A stretch of 64,000 nt of DNA, taken from NCBI RefSeq assembly GCF_009755225.1, contig NZ_WQKZ01000003.1:558001-622000 (forward strand). The letters run 5' to 3'. The position numbers and the translations under genes are program-made. A model generated the notes under the pieces. That model saw only the letters and a program-made list of their open reading frames with translations, ran no database searches and had not been told where the DNA came from. Below, in pieces: positions 34,560 to 42,629 of the stretch (position 1 is the stretch's first letter; every line of letters begins with the position of its first letter). Source of the DNA: Hymenobacter ginkgonis. Lineage in GTDB: Bacteria > Bacteroidota > Bacteroidia > Cytophagales > Hymenobacteraceae.

Positions 34560-35282
34560 CTAGTCTACCTCGTGGCCGGGCAGGGGGGTAGGCGCGCCCT
34601 GGTTAAGCTCGCGCTGGCGGGCTTGCCAGTCGGGCATGGCCTGGCCCACCAGGCCCCAAAAACGGGCGTTGTGCAGGCGCTCGTGCAGGTGCACAAGTTC
34701 GTGCACCACCACGTATTCGAGGCAGGGTAGGGGGCGCTTTATCAGTTCCAAATTCAGCCAGATGCGCTTGGCCCTAATGCTGCACGTGCCCCAGCGCGTG
34801 CGCATCTGCTTGATGCCCCAGGCATTGGCTTGCGCGCCTACCACGGGCTCCCACTTGGCCAGCAGTGCTGGCACTTGCGCCTTAAGCTGAGCGCGGTACC
34901 AGGCCGCGAGCACCTGCGCGCGTTGGGCGGGGGTAGCCTCGGCGGGCGCATAAAGGTCCAAAAACCCCGCTTCGGCCAGCACCACGCGGGGCCGGCCGGC
35001 GTGCGCTGGTAGCCGCAGCTCGTAGGGCCGGCCTTGGTAATAGTGGGTTTCGCCGGCTGCGTAGGCGAGCACCAGGGCGGGCACCCGCGCCCGAAAAATG
35101 GCTTGTTGCTTGTGTATCCACGCCAGCCGGGCTGCTACCATCGTGCGGATAGCCGCCTCGGGTGTGCCCCACGGCACCGAAAGGCGTACCTGCCCATCGG
35201 GCATGTGCACCGATAGGCGCAGGTAGCGCACCCGCTTGCGGGTGACCTCCACCGCAAGGCCATCAATAAGAAGCTGGGCCAT
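34560..35282 (-). CDS. YgjP-like (DUF45, M48-type) metal-dependent hydrolase
   Basis: The 240-residue protein has the zinc motif HELVHLHERLH, an HExxH with a third ligand nearby, at about residues 190-200. It also has MRTRWGTCSIRAKRIWLNLELI, a segment characteristic of the YgjP/SprT-like group. It is cytoplasmic (no signal peptide). Such proteins are usually genome neighbours of restriction or repair genes and their substrates are unknown. It is convergent with paaF and its upstream region has an inverted repeat at 35297-35314. Confidence 0.88.
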   Translation of the reverse strand: MAQLLIDGLAVEVTRKRVRYLRLSVHMPDGQVRLSVPWGTPEAAIRTMVAARLAWIHKQQAIFRARVPALVLAYAAGETHYYQGRPYELRLPAHAGRPRVVLAEAGFLDLYAPAEATPAQRAQVLAAWYRAQLKAQVPALLAKWEPVVGAQANAWGIKQMRTRWGTCSIRAKRIWLNLELIKRPLPCLEYVVVHELVHLHERLHNARFWGLVGQAMPDWQARQRELNQGAPTPLPGHEVD

Positions 35283-35296
35283 GAAAAAACCGTTGT

Positions 35297-35314
35297 TAGT
35301 TAGGTAACTAACTA
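35297..35314. promoter_or_regulatory. Inverted repeat upstream of the YgjP-like gene
   Basis: TAGTTAG-GTAA-CTAACTA, 7-base arms with a 4-base spacer, 15 bases before the YgjP start and within the divergent region shared with the AraC gene. The shape suits a dimeric repressor. The protein that might bind it is unknown. Confidence 0.4.
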
Positions 35315-35528
35315 AAAAACAAGTTGGTAGTGAGTATTAAGTAGTTACTAGCCCACAAAAATACGGGTACTGGTTGAGCTGGCCGGGGTAGGCTTGCCTC
35401 ACTTCGCGCAGGTTTTTGCTATCTTAATGGCACTTCGGTGGTTACATAAAGCAGCAGGCTAGCCTGCGCAGCTAGAACGTTGGCACACCGGCTAGTGCTG
35501 GCCGCGCCTACCCCCTTATTTTTCGCCC

Positions 35529-36437
35529 ATGCCCACCAGCGAATCGCTCACGGAGTTTTACCAGACGTACCTGCAAGCCGATTTTCCGGCCCCGCCGCAG
35601 CAGTTCAACGTGTTTGCTATCGAGGCAGGAGCGAGCGGGCAAGCGTTGCCGTTCAGCCGCCGCGATTTCTACAAAATCACCCTCTACACGAGTGGTACCA
35701 GCCGCCTCTACGTGGGCGGCGAGCGCCGCGACTACACCGGCCCCGCGCTGGTGCTCTACAACCCGCTGGCGCCGTATTCGTGCGAAGCCGTGACGCCGAT
35801 AAGGGGCTTTTTCTGCTTGTTTACGGCTGATTTTCTGCACGGTACCGGGGCCTCAACGCTCCTACAGGAGTCGCCGCTGTTTCAGCTCGGCACCGACCCG
35901 GTGCTGCTACTGAGCGAGGCGCAAAGCGCAAAGCTCAGCCAGCTTTTCCAAGAAATGCTGACCGAAATAGAATCGGCCTACCGCTATAAGTTTGACCTGC
36001 TACGCACCCACGTGCAGCTGCTCTTGCACGAGGCGCTGCGCATGCAGCCCACGCCCAGCCAGCCGGGCCCACCCACGGCCGCCAGCCGGCTAGCGGCGCA
36101 GTTTGTGCAGGTGCTAGAGCAGCAATTTCCGGTGCAGTCGCCTGCGCTGCCGCTACGGCTGAGCACGGCCGAGGCCTTCGCCGCGCATCTCGAGGTGCAC
36201 GTCAACCACCTCAGCCGGGTGCTGCGCGAGGTAACGGGCCGCCCAACCAGCGCGCACGTAGCCGGGCGCATCGCCCAGGAAGCCAAGGCGTTGTTGCTGC
36301 ACACCGATTGGCCCATTGCCGACATTGCGGATAGCCTGGCTTTTGCCGACCCCACGTATTTCAACCATTTTTTTCGCAAGCACGCGGGCACATCGCCCAA
36401 AGCATTTCGGCAGCAAGCACTGCTAGCGGCCGGCTAG
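35529..36437 (+). CDS. AraC family transcriptional regulator
   Basis: The 302-residue protein has an N-terminal cupin-like sensing domain (about residues 20-150, FNVFAIEAGASGQALPFSRRDF). A C-terminal double helix-turn-helix (about 200-300) has VHVNHLSRVLREVTGRPTSAHV, EAKALLLHTDWPIADIADSLAF and DPTYFNHFFRKHAGTSPKAFR. It is probably a ligand-responsive activator. The aldo/keto reductase genes downstream on the same strand are the likeliest targets; that is inference from position only. Confidence 0.9.
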   Translation: MPTSESLTEFYQTYLQADFPAPPQQFNVFAIEAGASGQALPFSRRDFYKITLYTSGTSRLYVGGERRDYTGPALVLYNPLAPYSCEAVTPIRGFFCLFTADFLHGTGASTLLQESPLFQLGTDPVLLLSEAQSAKLSQLFQEMLTEIESAYRYKFDLLRTHVQLLLHEALRMQPTPSQPGPPTAASRLAAQFVQVLEQQFPVQSPALPLRLSTAEAFAAHLEVHVNHLSRVLREVTGRPTSAHVAGRIAQEAKALLLHTDWPIADIADSLAFADPTYFNHFFRKHAGTSPKAFRQQALLAAG

Positions 36438-36578
36438 CGCACCCCGCTGGAAGAATGGCCGAATGGCCGCGATTGTTTGATTTGTGCAAGTACCCGCTTG
36501 ATAGTCGCTTAGGCAGGGGGTAGGGCTCGCGGACCTTTGTAGGGTAACGCAATCTTCTTAAATTCCCTACCCCCTCAC

Positions 36579-37574
36579 ATGAGCGATATCAAAAAAGTAG
36601 CCCTGGGCAGCCAGGGCCTAGAAGTACCCGTTGAAGGCCTGGGCTGCATGGGCATGACGGGCGGCGTCGGTGGCATGTCGGTGTACGGCACGGCCGACGA
36701 AACGGAAAGCCTCGCTACCCTGCACCGCGCGCTGGAGCTAGGCGTTAACCTGCTGGATACGGCCGACTTATATGGCCCCATGCTGAATGAGCGCCTGGTG
36801 GCAAAGGTCATCGCCGACCGGCGCAACCAAGTGATTGTGGCCACCAAGTTTGGCTTTGAAGTAGATGACAACGAGCAGTTCACGGGCCAGCTAAACGGCC
36901 GGCCCGAGTACGTGCGCAAGAGCATCGAGCGCTCGCTGCGCAACCTGGGCACCGACTACATCGACCTCTATTACCTGCACCGCCTCGACCCTAATACCCC
37001 CATCGAGGACAGCATCGGGGCCATGAGCCGGCTGGTGGAAGAGGGCAAAGTGCGCTACCTGGGCGTGTCGGAAGTGGCGCCCGATATCCTGCGGCGGGCG
37101 CACGCCGTGCACCCGCTCACGGCCCTGCAAACCGAATACTCGCTCTTCGACCGCGGCGTGGAAGAAACTGGCTCTCTGCAGGCCGCGCGCGAACTGGGTA
37201 TTGGTTTTGTGGGCTATTCGCCGCTAGGCCGGGGCTTTTTATCGGGTGATATTAAGACGCCCGACGACTTCGAGCCCAACGATTCGCGCCGCATTTTTCC
37301 GCGTTACCAGGGCGAGAATTTCTATAAAAATCTGGCCTTGGTGGAGAAGTTAAAAGCCTTCGCCGAAGCCAAAGGGGCGTCGGCCGCGCAGCTAGCACTA
37401 GCCTGGGTACTGGCACAGGGGGTAGTGGCTATTCCTGGCACCAAGCGCCGCAAGTACCTCGAAGCTAATGTGGCTGCCGCTAGCCTCGCCCTTAGCCCCG
37501 CCGAACTGGCCGAACTAGAGGCGATAATGCCGGTCGGTAGCTCGGTAGGCGATGCCTACCCGGCTGGTTTTTAA
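36579..37574 (+). CDS. Aldo/keto reductase (1)
   Basis: TIM-barrel NADPH oxidoreductase of 331 residues. The catalytic tetrad is visible as Asp in NLLDTADLYGP, Tyr in ADLYGP, Lys in VATKFGF and His in LYYLHRLDPN. GVSEVAPDILRRAH and FVGYSPLGRGFLSG follow; the latter is typical of the AKR13 or YakC-like group. IPGTKRRKYLEANV is the cofactor phosphate-binding part. Substrate unknown. It follows the AraC gene after 141 bases and is separated from the second aldo/keto reductase by a hairpin. Confidence 0.9.
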   Translation: MSDIKKVALGSQGLEVPVEGLGCMGMTGGVGGMSVYGTADETESLATLHRALELGVNLLDTADLYGPMLNERLVAKVIADRRNQVIVATKFGFEVDDNEQFTGQLNGRPEYVRKSIERSLRNLGTDYIDLYYLHRLDPNTPIEDSIGAMSRLVEEGKVRYLGVSEVAPDILRRAHAVHPLTALQTEYSLFDRGVEETGSLQAARELGIGFVGYSPLGRGFLSGDIKTPDDFEPNDSRRIFPRYQGENFYKNLALVEKLKAFAEAKGASAAQLALAWVLAQGVVAIPGTKRRKYLEANVAAASLALSPAELAELEAIMPVGSSVGDAYPAGF

Positions 37575-37590
37575 TAGTATATCATATTAG

Positions 37591-37643
37591 AAATTAGAAA
37601 GAACGTTCTGCTGACGAAGGAAGCAGAACGTTCTTTCTAATTT
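37591..37643. repeat. Perfect hairpin between the aldo/keto reductase genes
   Basis: 22-base perfect arms AAATTAGAAAGAACGTTCTG(CT) (37591-37612) and complement (37622-37643) with a 9-base loop GACGAAGGA. It is probably a terminator (A/T-rich outside). AACGTTCTGCTGACGAAGGA links it to the family member at 22425-22508. Confidence 0.85.
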
Positions 37644-37669
37644 CTACTCCCCTCATCTGATTCATATCC

Positions 37670-38722
37670 ATGTCTCTTACCGATTTTCGTACGCTGGGCC
37701 GCTCGGGCTTAGTAGTCAGCCCGTTGGCGCTGGGCACCATGACCTTTGGTGCCCAGCGTTGGGGCTCGGCCGACGATGTTTCGCGCGCCATTCTCGATGC
37801 CTATACCGAGGCTGGTGGCAACTTCCTCGACACCGCCGATGTGTACGCCGGTGGACGTAGTGAAGCCTTGATTGGCAGCTACGTAGCCGAGCGCAACCTG
37901 CGCGACCAACTGGTGCTGGCCACCAAGTTTGGCTTCAATGCCCAGCCCGGCAACCCCCACGCCGGCGGTAATGGCCGCAAAAACATTTACCGCGCCCTCG
38001 AAGGCTCGCTACGCCGCCTCCAAACCGACTACGTTGACCTCTACTGGCTGCACGTGTGGGACATGGTGACGCCCGTGGAGGAGGTGCTGCAAACGCTCGG
38101 CGACCTCGTGCGGGCGGGCAAAATCCGCTACTTCGGCTTCTCCGACATGCCAGCCTGGTACACGGCCCAGGCCGCCACGCTGGCCGTGGCGCATGGCGTG
38201 CCCGGTCCCATTGCCATGCAGCTCGAATACTCGCTGGTGTCGCGCAGCATCGAGCACGAGTACGTACCTGCCGCCCAGCACCTGGGCCTTGGTATCACGC
38301 CGTGGAGCCCACTGGCCGCCGGCTTCTTGGCCGGCAAGTATCAGCGGGCCGGGGCGGGCGCGGCCACCGGCGAAGGCCGCCTCAATGGCCCCAATCCCTT
38401 CGGCAACACAAAGTTTACGGACCGCAACTGGCAGGTGCTTGAGGCCCTGCGGGCGGTAGCTACGGCTGCCGAGCGCCCGCTAGCGCAAGTGGCGCTTGCC
38501 TGGGCCGCGGCGCAACCTGGCATCAGTTCCCTCATTTTGGGGGCCAGTAGTGTGGCACAGCTCCACACTAATTTGGCCTCGCTCGACCTCTCCCTCACCC
38601 CCGAGCAGCTCGGCGCCCTCGACGCGGGCAGCGCCCTTGATGCCGCCTTTCCATACGGCATTTTCACGCCGGCTATCAACCGCGGCATCTTTGGCGGTGC
38701 TTCTGTGCGGGGCTGGCAATAG
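37670..38722 (+). CDS. Aldo/keto reductase (2)
   Basis: 350-residue aldo/keto reductase. The tetrad is Asp in NFLDTADVYAGG, Tyr in DVYAGG, Lys in VLATKFGF and His in LYWLHVWD. GFSDMPAWYTAQAATLA, ITPWSPLAAGFLAGKY and SSLILGASSVAQLHTNL complete the pattern, which resembles the YajO/Gfo-like AKR group. It is about 30% related by eye to the upstream reductase, so not a recent duplicate. It ends before a 405-base stretch without a recognised gene. Confidence 0.9.
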   Translation: MSLTDFRTLGRSGLVVSPLALGTMTFGAQRWGSADDVSRAILDAYTEAGGNFLDTADVYAGGRSEALIGSYVAERNLRDQLVLATKFGFNAQPGNPHAGGNGRKNIYRALEGSLRRLQTDYVDLYWLHVWDMVTPVEEVLQTLGDLVRAGKIRYFGFSDMPAWYTAQAATLAVAHGVPGPIAMQLEYSLVSRSIEHEYVPAAQHLGLGITPWSPLAAGFLAGKYQRAGAGAATGEGRLNGPNPFGNTKFTDRNWQVLEALRAVATAAERPLAQVALAWAAAQPGISSLILGASSVAQLHTNLASLDLSLTPEQLGALDAGSALDAAFPYGIFTPAINRGIFGGASVRGWQ

Positions 38723-39127
38723 CTATTGCTGCCGGTAGGGGGTAGGCAATTTGCCAAACCTCGGCAACTAATTGTCAGAAGAGTAATTTGCAAAATAGCA
38801 GCCGAGGGCAACTGATTTATAAAATGCTTCAGCCGCTGAATTTTGATTTGGCTAATACCTAATAAAGCGACTGTCTTATTGTTGTAGAAGTAAAAGCTCA
38901 CCAGCAATTAGCTGCTAGTAGCAATAGAAAAAAGCAGCACAATATTTGCGCAGCCGTCTTATTTTTTAATCAACTTTTTAACAAGGTTGAAAGTCTATTT
39001 GCCACGAGTAAGCTTTTGGTAAAAGCACGGGGTAGGGCAAAAGCAACGAAGCATCATAACTACTTAATTGCTTAAAACAGAAAAGCCCGTTCGCTACCGA
39101 ACGGGCTTTTCTGTTTTAGGTAGCTGC
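38723..39127. other. Intergenic region without a gene; contains a terminator
   Basis: AT-rich, no recognisable gene on either strand. A GGTAGGGGGTAGG repeat of the abundant word lies at about 38736-38748. The terminator at 39074-39117 closes it; the only other frame (39068-39325, plus strand) overlaps that terminator and the opposing gene. Confidence 0.5.
39074..39117. terminator. Intrinsic terminator of the 99-residue protein gene
   Basis: Perfect 20-base arms AAAACAGAAAAGCCCGTTCG / complement with loop CTAC. It is A/T-flanked in both directions. Its outer 16 bases equal those of 11854-11895. Confidence 0.9.
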
Positions 39128-39427
39128 TTATTTCGAGCGGCCGGGCTTGTGTTTGGGCGTGCCGTCTTTCTTGCGGCCATAGGGAGCTTCGGGGTCTACC
39201 TCAGCAGCGCCGTCAACCTGGGCCACGCGGGGCGTGCGGGCTTTGCGCTCCTTTACGGTAGGCGTATAATCATCACTCAGCAAAGATTCGGCTTCGTCTA
39301 CCGCGCCTTGCAGATTAACGAGTAAAGACGATACTTTACGCAATGCACGTTTAACATCGCCTTTAAAAGCATCTGCCTTCTGCGCATTGTCAAGTATTTG
39401 CTGGAGTTGGGCGAGGTCTACTGCCAT
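39128..39427 (-). CDS. Hypothetical protein, 99 residues
   Basis: I do not recognise this protein. The first half (LAQLQQILDNAQKADAFKGD, VKRALRKVSSLLVNLQGAVDEAESLL) is predicted to be alpha-helical with coiled-coil character. The second half is low-complexity and basic (VKERKARTPRVAQ ... YGRKKDGTPKHKPGRSK), suggesting nucleic-acid contact; that is inference. It ends at a clear bidirectional terminator, which supports its being a real gene. Confidence 0.7.
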   Translation of the reverse strand: MAVDLAQLQQILDNAQKADAFKGDVKRALRKVSSLLVNLQGAVDEAESLLSDDYTPTVKERKARTPRVAQVDGAAEVDPEAPYGRKKDGTPKHKPGRSK

Positions 39428-39676
39428 CAGTGAAAAAAAATCAAGTTATTAAATCGATGATGCAAAGCAACAGCTAATTATTGGTAATAACAAGCGGCGC
39501 AAATGCTTTCAAACAACCTGCGTAAATTAATTCGGCAAAGCCAAGCAATAGGCTGCACTAATTAATTAGTTAATGACAAGTGCAAATCCCGATTATCCAG
39601 CAGCTGTAAATAATGGCCTGAGCATTGTTAAAGTAGTAATCTGAAGCATTAATACCTAAGTAATTAAATAGTTTAT
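39428..39676. other. AT-rich intergenic region
   Basis: No gene seen. Rich in TTAATTA/TAATTA runs. It probably holds the upstream region of the 99-residue protein gene and the 3' end of the DUF4861 transcript. No box fitting TAnnTTTG was found. Confidence 0.4.
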
Positions 39677-40861
39677 TTACTTAACGGATATGGCCAGTGG
39701 CGAAGCTATGCGCTGGGCAAACTCGGCGAGGTAGGCATCCCAGGCGGCGGCCGAGGCAAACTGCCCGCTCTTCTGCCAGCCAAAACCAGCGTAAAAAACC
39801 ACGGTGTTTTGCCGGGGCTTGGTCACCATATAAAGCTGGTTCGCGTCTTTGTCGGCGCTGCGGTGGTCTTGGTAGTCAACCAAGTAGCTGGGGGCTACCA
39901 CCACCCCCGTGCCCAGGTACGAGTCGTCGATTTTTTCCCAGTAGCGGCACCAGCCGGCGGGGCGGTCGGCCTGCACAGCGCCCTTTTGCTCGTGCAAAGT
40001 CAGGCCGATGGTGCAATTGGGCGGGGGGGTAGGGGCCGACAGTTGCTCCTCGTAGCGCGTCAGGTTCGAGCCCAGGTCGAGGCTGATGGTTTTCTTTTCG
40101 GTCACTGTTTGCCCGGCGGCCTCCCACGGCGCGTAGGTCAGCTCAAACACCGTGCGGATGGGCCCAGTAGCCAGCACTTTGTAGGTGGCGAAGTTGCGCG
40201 AAATGTAGAGTTTGCCATCCTTGAGCACGCCGGTGCCGCCCACACCGCGGCTGCTGCCCACGTGGTAGGGGTCGTAGCCTTCGCCGGTATCGGTGTGGTA
40301 GGCAAAGGGTTTTTCGTGCACGTGGCGCCCGTACCACTTGTCGATGATGGGGTACGATACGCGCTTCAACCAGCAATCCATGCCGCTGCTAAGGGTGCCG
40401 GCGGGGTCCTTTTTATCGAATAATTGCTCGGCGACTGGGCCGTAGGTGCGGAAGGCCACCCGGTCGTTTTCCCAGGCAAAATCGTCGGTGCGCTCGGGCA
40501 CGAAGCGGGCAAACGTGGTGAGCGGGCTGGTGGGCACAGCCTCGGTGCTGGCCGCCAGCACAAAGCTTTTGGTACCCTTAGCCGGCATGTCGGTTTGAAA
40601 CAGCAACTCGTCGGGCTGGCCATCGCCATTATTATCCAGCAGCTGGCTGACCAGCAGAGCTTTATTAGCAGCATCGCGTACCCGCAGGCTACCTGCCTCA
40701 AGCTGGCGCACTCCCGCAGGCAGCTGCGCCAGCGGCAAGCTGATGGTTTCGGCGCGGCGCGCCAGGTTCAGCGCGTTGCGTACCGTGATGGTGGCCGTGG
40801 GCGCGGGTGCTAGGCCCCTCCCGAGCACCAGGAGGGGTAGGGCAAGCAGCAAGAGTTTCAT
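39677..40861 (-). CDS. DUF4861 domain protein, secreted
   Basis: The 394-residue protein has a signal peptide (MKLLLLALPLLVLGRGLAPA). It matches DUF4861, shown by NGDGQPDELLFQTDMPAKGTKSF and the later RYEEQLSAP and VVFYAGFGWQKSG blocks. DUF4861 proteins occur in pectin and other uronate polysaccharide loci next to GH105 and KduI/KduD, as here; their activity is not established. It is the last gene of the minus-strand arm, directly downstream of kduI (18 bases apart), and probably cotranscribed. Confidence 0.85.
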   Translation of the reverse strand: MKLLLLALPLLVLGRGLAPAPTATITVRNALNLARRAETISLPLAQLPAGVRQLEAGSLRVRDAANKALLVSQLLDNNGDGQPDELLFQTDMPAKGTKSFVLAASTEAVPTSPLTTFARFVPERTDDFAWENDRVAFRTYGPVAEQLFDKKDPAGTLSSGMDCWLKRVSYPIIDKWYGRHVHEKPFAYHTDTGEGYDPYHVGSSRGVGGTGVLKDGKLYISRNFATYKVLATGPIRTVFELTYAPWEAAGQTVTEKKTISLDLGSNLTRYEEQLSAPTPPPNCTIGLTLHEQKGAVQADRPAGWCRYWEKIDDSYLGTGVVVAPSYLVDYQDHRSADKDANQLYMVTKPRQNTVVFYAGFGWQKSGQFASAAAWDAYLAEFAQRIASPLAISVK

Positions 40862-40879
40862 AGCAGCAGCAAGAAAAGC

Positions 40880-41710
40880 CTAGCGGAGGTCGGCCAGGGC
40901 GACGGGGTCCATATCGGTGTATTCGAGGTTTTCGCCGGCCATGCCCCAGATGAAAGCGTAGGCGCTGGTGCCGCAGCCGGTGTGGATGGACCAGGGCGGG
41001 GAGAGGATGGCCTGCTCGGTGCTCACCCACAGCGGGCGGGTTTCTTGGGGCTCGCCCAATAGGTGCAGCACGCGCTGGCCGGGGGGCAGGTTGAAGTAGA
41101 GGTAGGCCTCCATGCGCCGGTCGTGCACGTGCGCCGGCATGGTGTTCCACACGCTGCCTTCCTTGAGCTGGGTCAGGCCCATGACGAGCTGGCAGCTGGG
41201 CAGGCCCTCGGAGAAGATGTACTTGTAGATGGTGCGCTGGTTGGCCGTTTCCAGGGCCCCCATTTCCACGGGCGTGGCCTCGGCCTGGGTGCGCCGGGCG
41301 GTAGGATATTCTTTATGGGCCGGGGCCGAGAGCAGGTAGAACTTGGCCGGGTTGGCTGCCTCCAGGCTGCGGAACTCGACCTGCTGGCTGCCCTTGCCGA
41401 TATACAAGCAGTCCTGGTAGCCTAACTCATAACTGGTGTCATCGACCACGATGTGGCCTGGCCCGCCCACGTTGAGGGCGCCCAGCTCGCGGCGCTCCAG
41501 AAAGTACTGGGCCTTGAGGCTCGCGGGGTTGGGCAGGGGCAGGGCCACCTCGGTGGGCATGGCCCCGCCCACTAGCATGCGGTCGTAGTGGGTGTAGGTC
41601 AGCTCAATAGCGCCGGGCGTGAAGATGTTCTCGATAAGGAAGTGCTCGCGCAAACCGGCCGTATCGAGGCTGGCAGTTTCGCGGGGACCAAGGGCAAAGC
41701 GGGTAGTCAT
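40880..41710 (-). CDS. kduI: 5-keto-4-deoxyuronate isomerase
   Basis: KduI isomerises 4-deoxy-L-threo-5-hexosulose uronate, produced by unsaturated uronyl hydrolases, to 3-deoxy-D-glycero-2,5-hexodiulosonate. The 276-residue cupin has GGPGHIVVDDTSYELGYQDCLYIGKG. The metal-binding AHVHDRRMEAYLYF (two His and a Glu, about residues 190-203) and SIHTGCGTSAYAFIWGMAGEN follow. I chose the ATG at 41710, as the frame above reads through the inverted repeat between kduD and kduI. It precedes the DUF4861 gene. Confidence 0.95.
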   Translation of the reverse strand: MTTRFALGPRETASLDTAGLREHFLIENIFTPGAIELTYTHYDRMLVGGAMPTEVALPLPNPASLKAQYFLERRELGALNVGGPGHIVVDDTSYELGYQDCLYIGKGSQQVEFRSLEAANPAKFYLLSAPAHKEYPTARRTQAEATPVEMGALETANQRTIYKYIFSEGLPSCQLVMGLTQLKEGSVWNTMPAHVHDRRMEAYLYFNLPPGQRVLHLLGEPQETRPLWVSTEQAILSPPWSIHTGCGTSAYAFIWGMAGENLEYTDMDPVALADLR

Positions 41711-41730
41711 GTAGAGAAAGTAAGAAGTAA

Positions 41731-41806
41731 GAGTTAAGAAGTAGAAATTGGCAAAACGCCGCACGAGCGCCATTTACTGGAGTCAGGAATTTCTAGTTCT
41801 TAACTC
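41731..41806. repeat. Inverted repeat between kduD and kduI
   Basis: 19-base arms GAGTTAAGAAGTAGAAATT (41731-41749) and AATTTCTAGTTCTTAACTC (41788-41806), one mismatch. The TTAACTC core resembles the element between coaC and coaB (7409-7501). Confidence 0.7.
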
Positions 41807-41822
41807 CCAATTCCTGACTTCT

Positions 41823-42587
41823 TTAGCGGCCCATCCAGCCGCCATCAACGGTGAGGATGGTGCCGTGCACGTAGGCACTGGCCGGGGAAGCCAGAAACAC
41901 GGCGGGGCCTTTGAAGTCGGCGGGCTGGGCCCAGCGGCCGGCCGGGATGCGGCTCAGGATGCTGGCCGAACGCTCGGCGTCCTGGCGCAGGGCGGCCGTG
42001 TTGTCGGTGGCCACGTAGCCCGGGGCAATAGCGTTGACGTTCACGCCCCTACCCCCCCATTCGTTGGCCAGGGCCTTGGTCAGCGAGCCGATGGCGCCCT
42101 TGCTGGCCGCGTAGCCCGGCACCGTGATGCCGCCCTGAAACGTCAGTAGCGACGCCGTGAAGATGATTTTGCCGCGGCCGCGCGCTAGCATCTGGCCCCC
42201 GATGGCGCGGGCCAGGCGGAAGGGTGCGTCCAGATTCACGGCCAGCACCTCGTCCCAGTCCGCGTCGGAGTGTTCGGCGGCCGGTGCCCGGCGGATAATG
42301 CCCGCGTTATTTACTAAGATGTCAATCTTTTCAAAGTCAGCCAGTACTTGCTGAGTGAAGGCGTCGGCCGACGTACGCTGCCCAAAATCGGCCTGGTAGG
42401 CGTGGAACTGCCGGCCCAGCGCGCGCACTTGCTCGCCCGTGTCGCCGCCGTCGGCGGCCAGCGAGGCCGATACGCCGATAATATCGGCGCCCGCTTCGGC
42501 TAGGCCCAGGGCCATTGCCTGGCCAATGCCGCGGTTGCAACCCGTGACGAGCGCCAGCTGGCCCGTTAAATCAAAGAGTGAAGTCAT
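41823..42587 (-). CDS. kduD: 2-dehydro-3-deoxy-D-gluconate 5-dehydrogenase (KduD, SDR)
   Basis: KduD reduces the KduI product to 2-keto-3-deoxygluconate. The 254-residue SDR has TGCNRGIGQAMALGLAEAGADI (cofactor site), NNAGIIRRAPAAEHSD, the catalytic Tyr/Lys in PGYAASKGAIGSLTKALANEW, and NAIAPGYVATDNTAALRQD, a KduD-type signature. Its position next to kduI supports the assignment over gluconate dehydrogenase. Confidence 0.93.
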   Translation of the reverse strand: MTSLFDLTGQLALVTGCNRGIGQAMALGLAEAGADIIGVSASLAADGGDTGEQVRALGRQFHAYQADFGQRTSADAFTQQVLADFEKIDILVNNAGIIRRAPAAEHSDADWDEVLAVNLDAPFRLARAIGGQMLARGRGKIIFTASLLTFQGGITVPGYAASKGAIGSLTKALANEWGGRGVNVNAIAPGYVATDNTAALRQDAERSASILSRIPAGRWAQPADFKGPAVFLASPASAYVHGTILTVDGGWMGR

Positions 42588-42629
42588 GAAAAGGAGGTAA
42601 GCACTTGAAAGTAAAGGATAACCAACTGC

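Noticed and set aside
39068-39325. Plus-strand frame opposite the 99-residue protein gene
   Set aside because: It starts inside the terminator and has no protein-like features; it is a shadow of the minus-strand gene.
42590-42600. A sequence like a ribosome binding site (AAGGAGGT) on the plus strand near kduD
   Set aside because: It lies on the wrong strand for the genes here, and this phylum makes little use of such sites.
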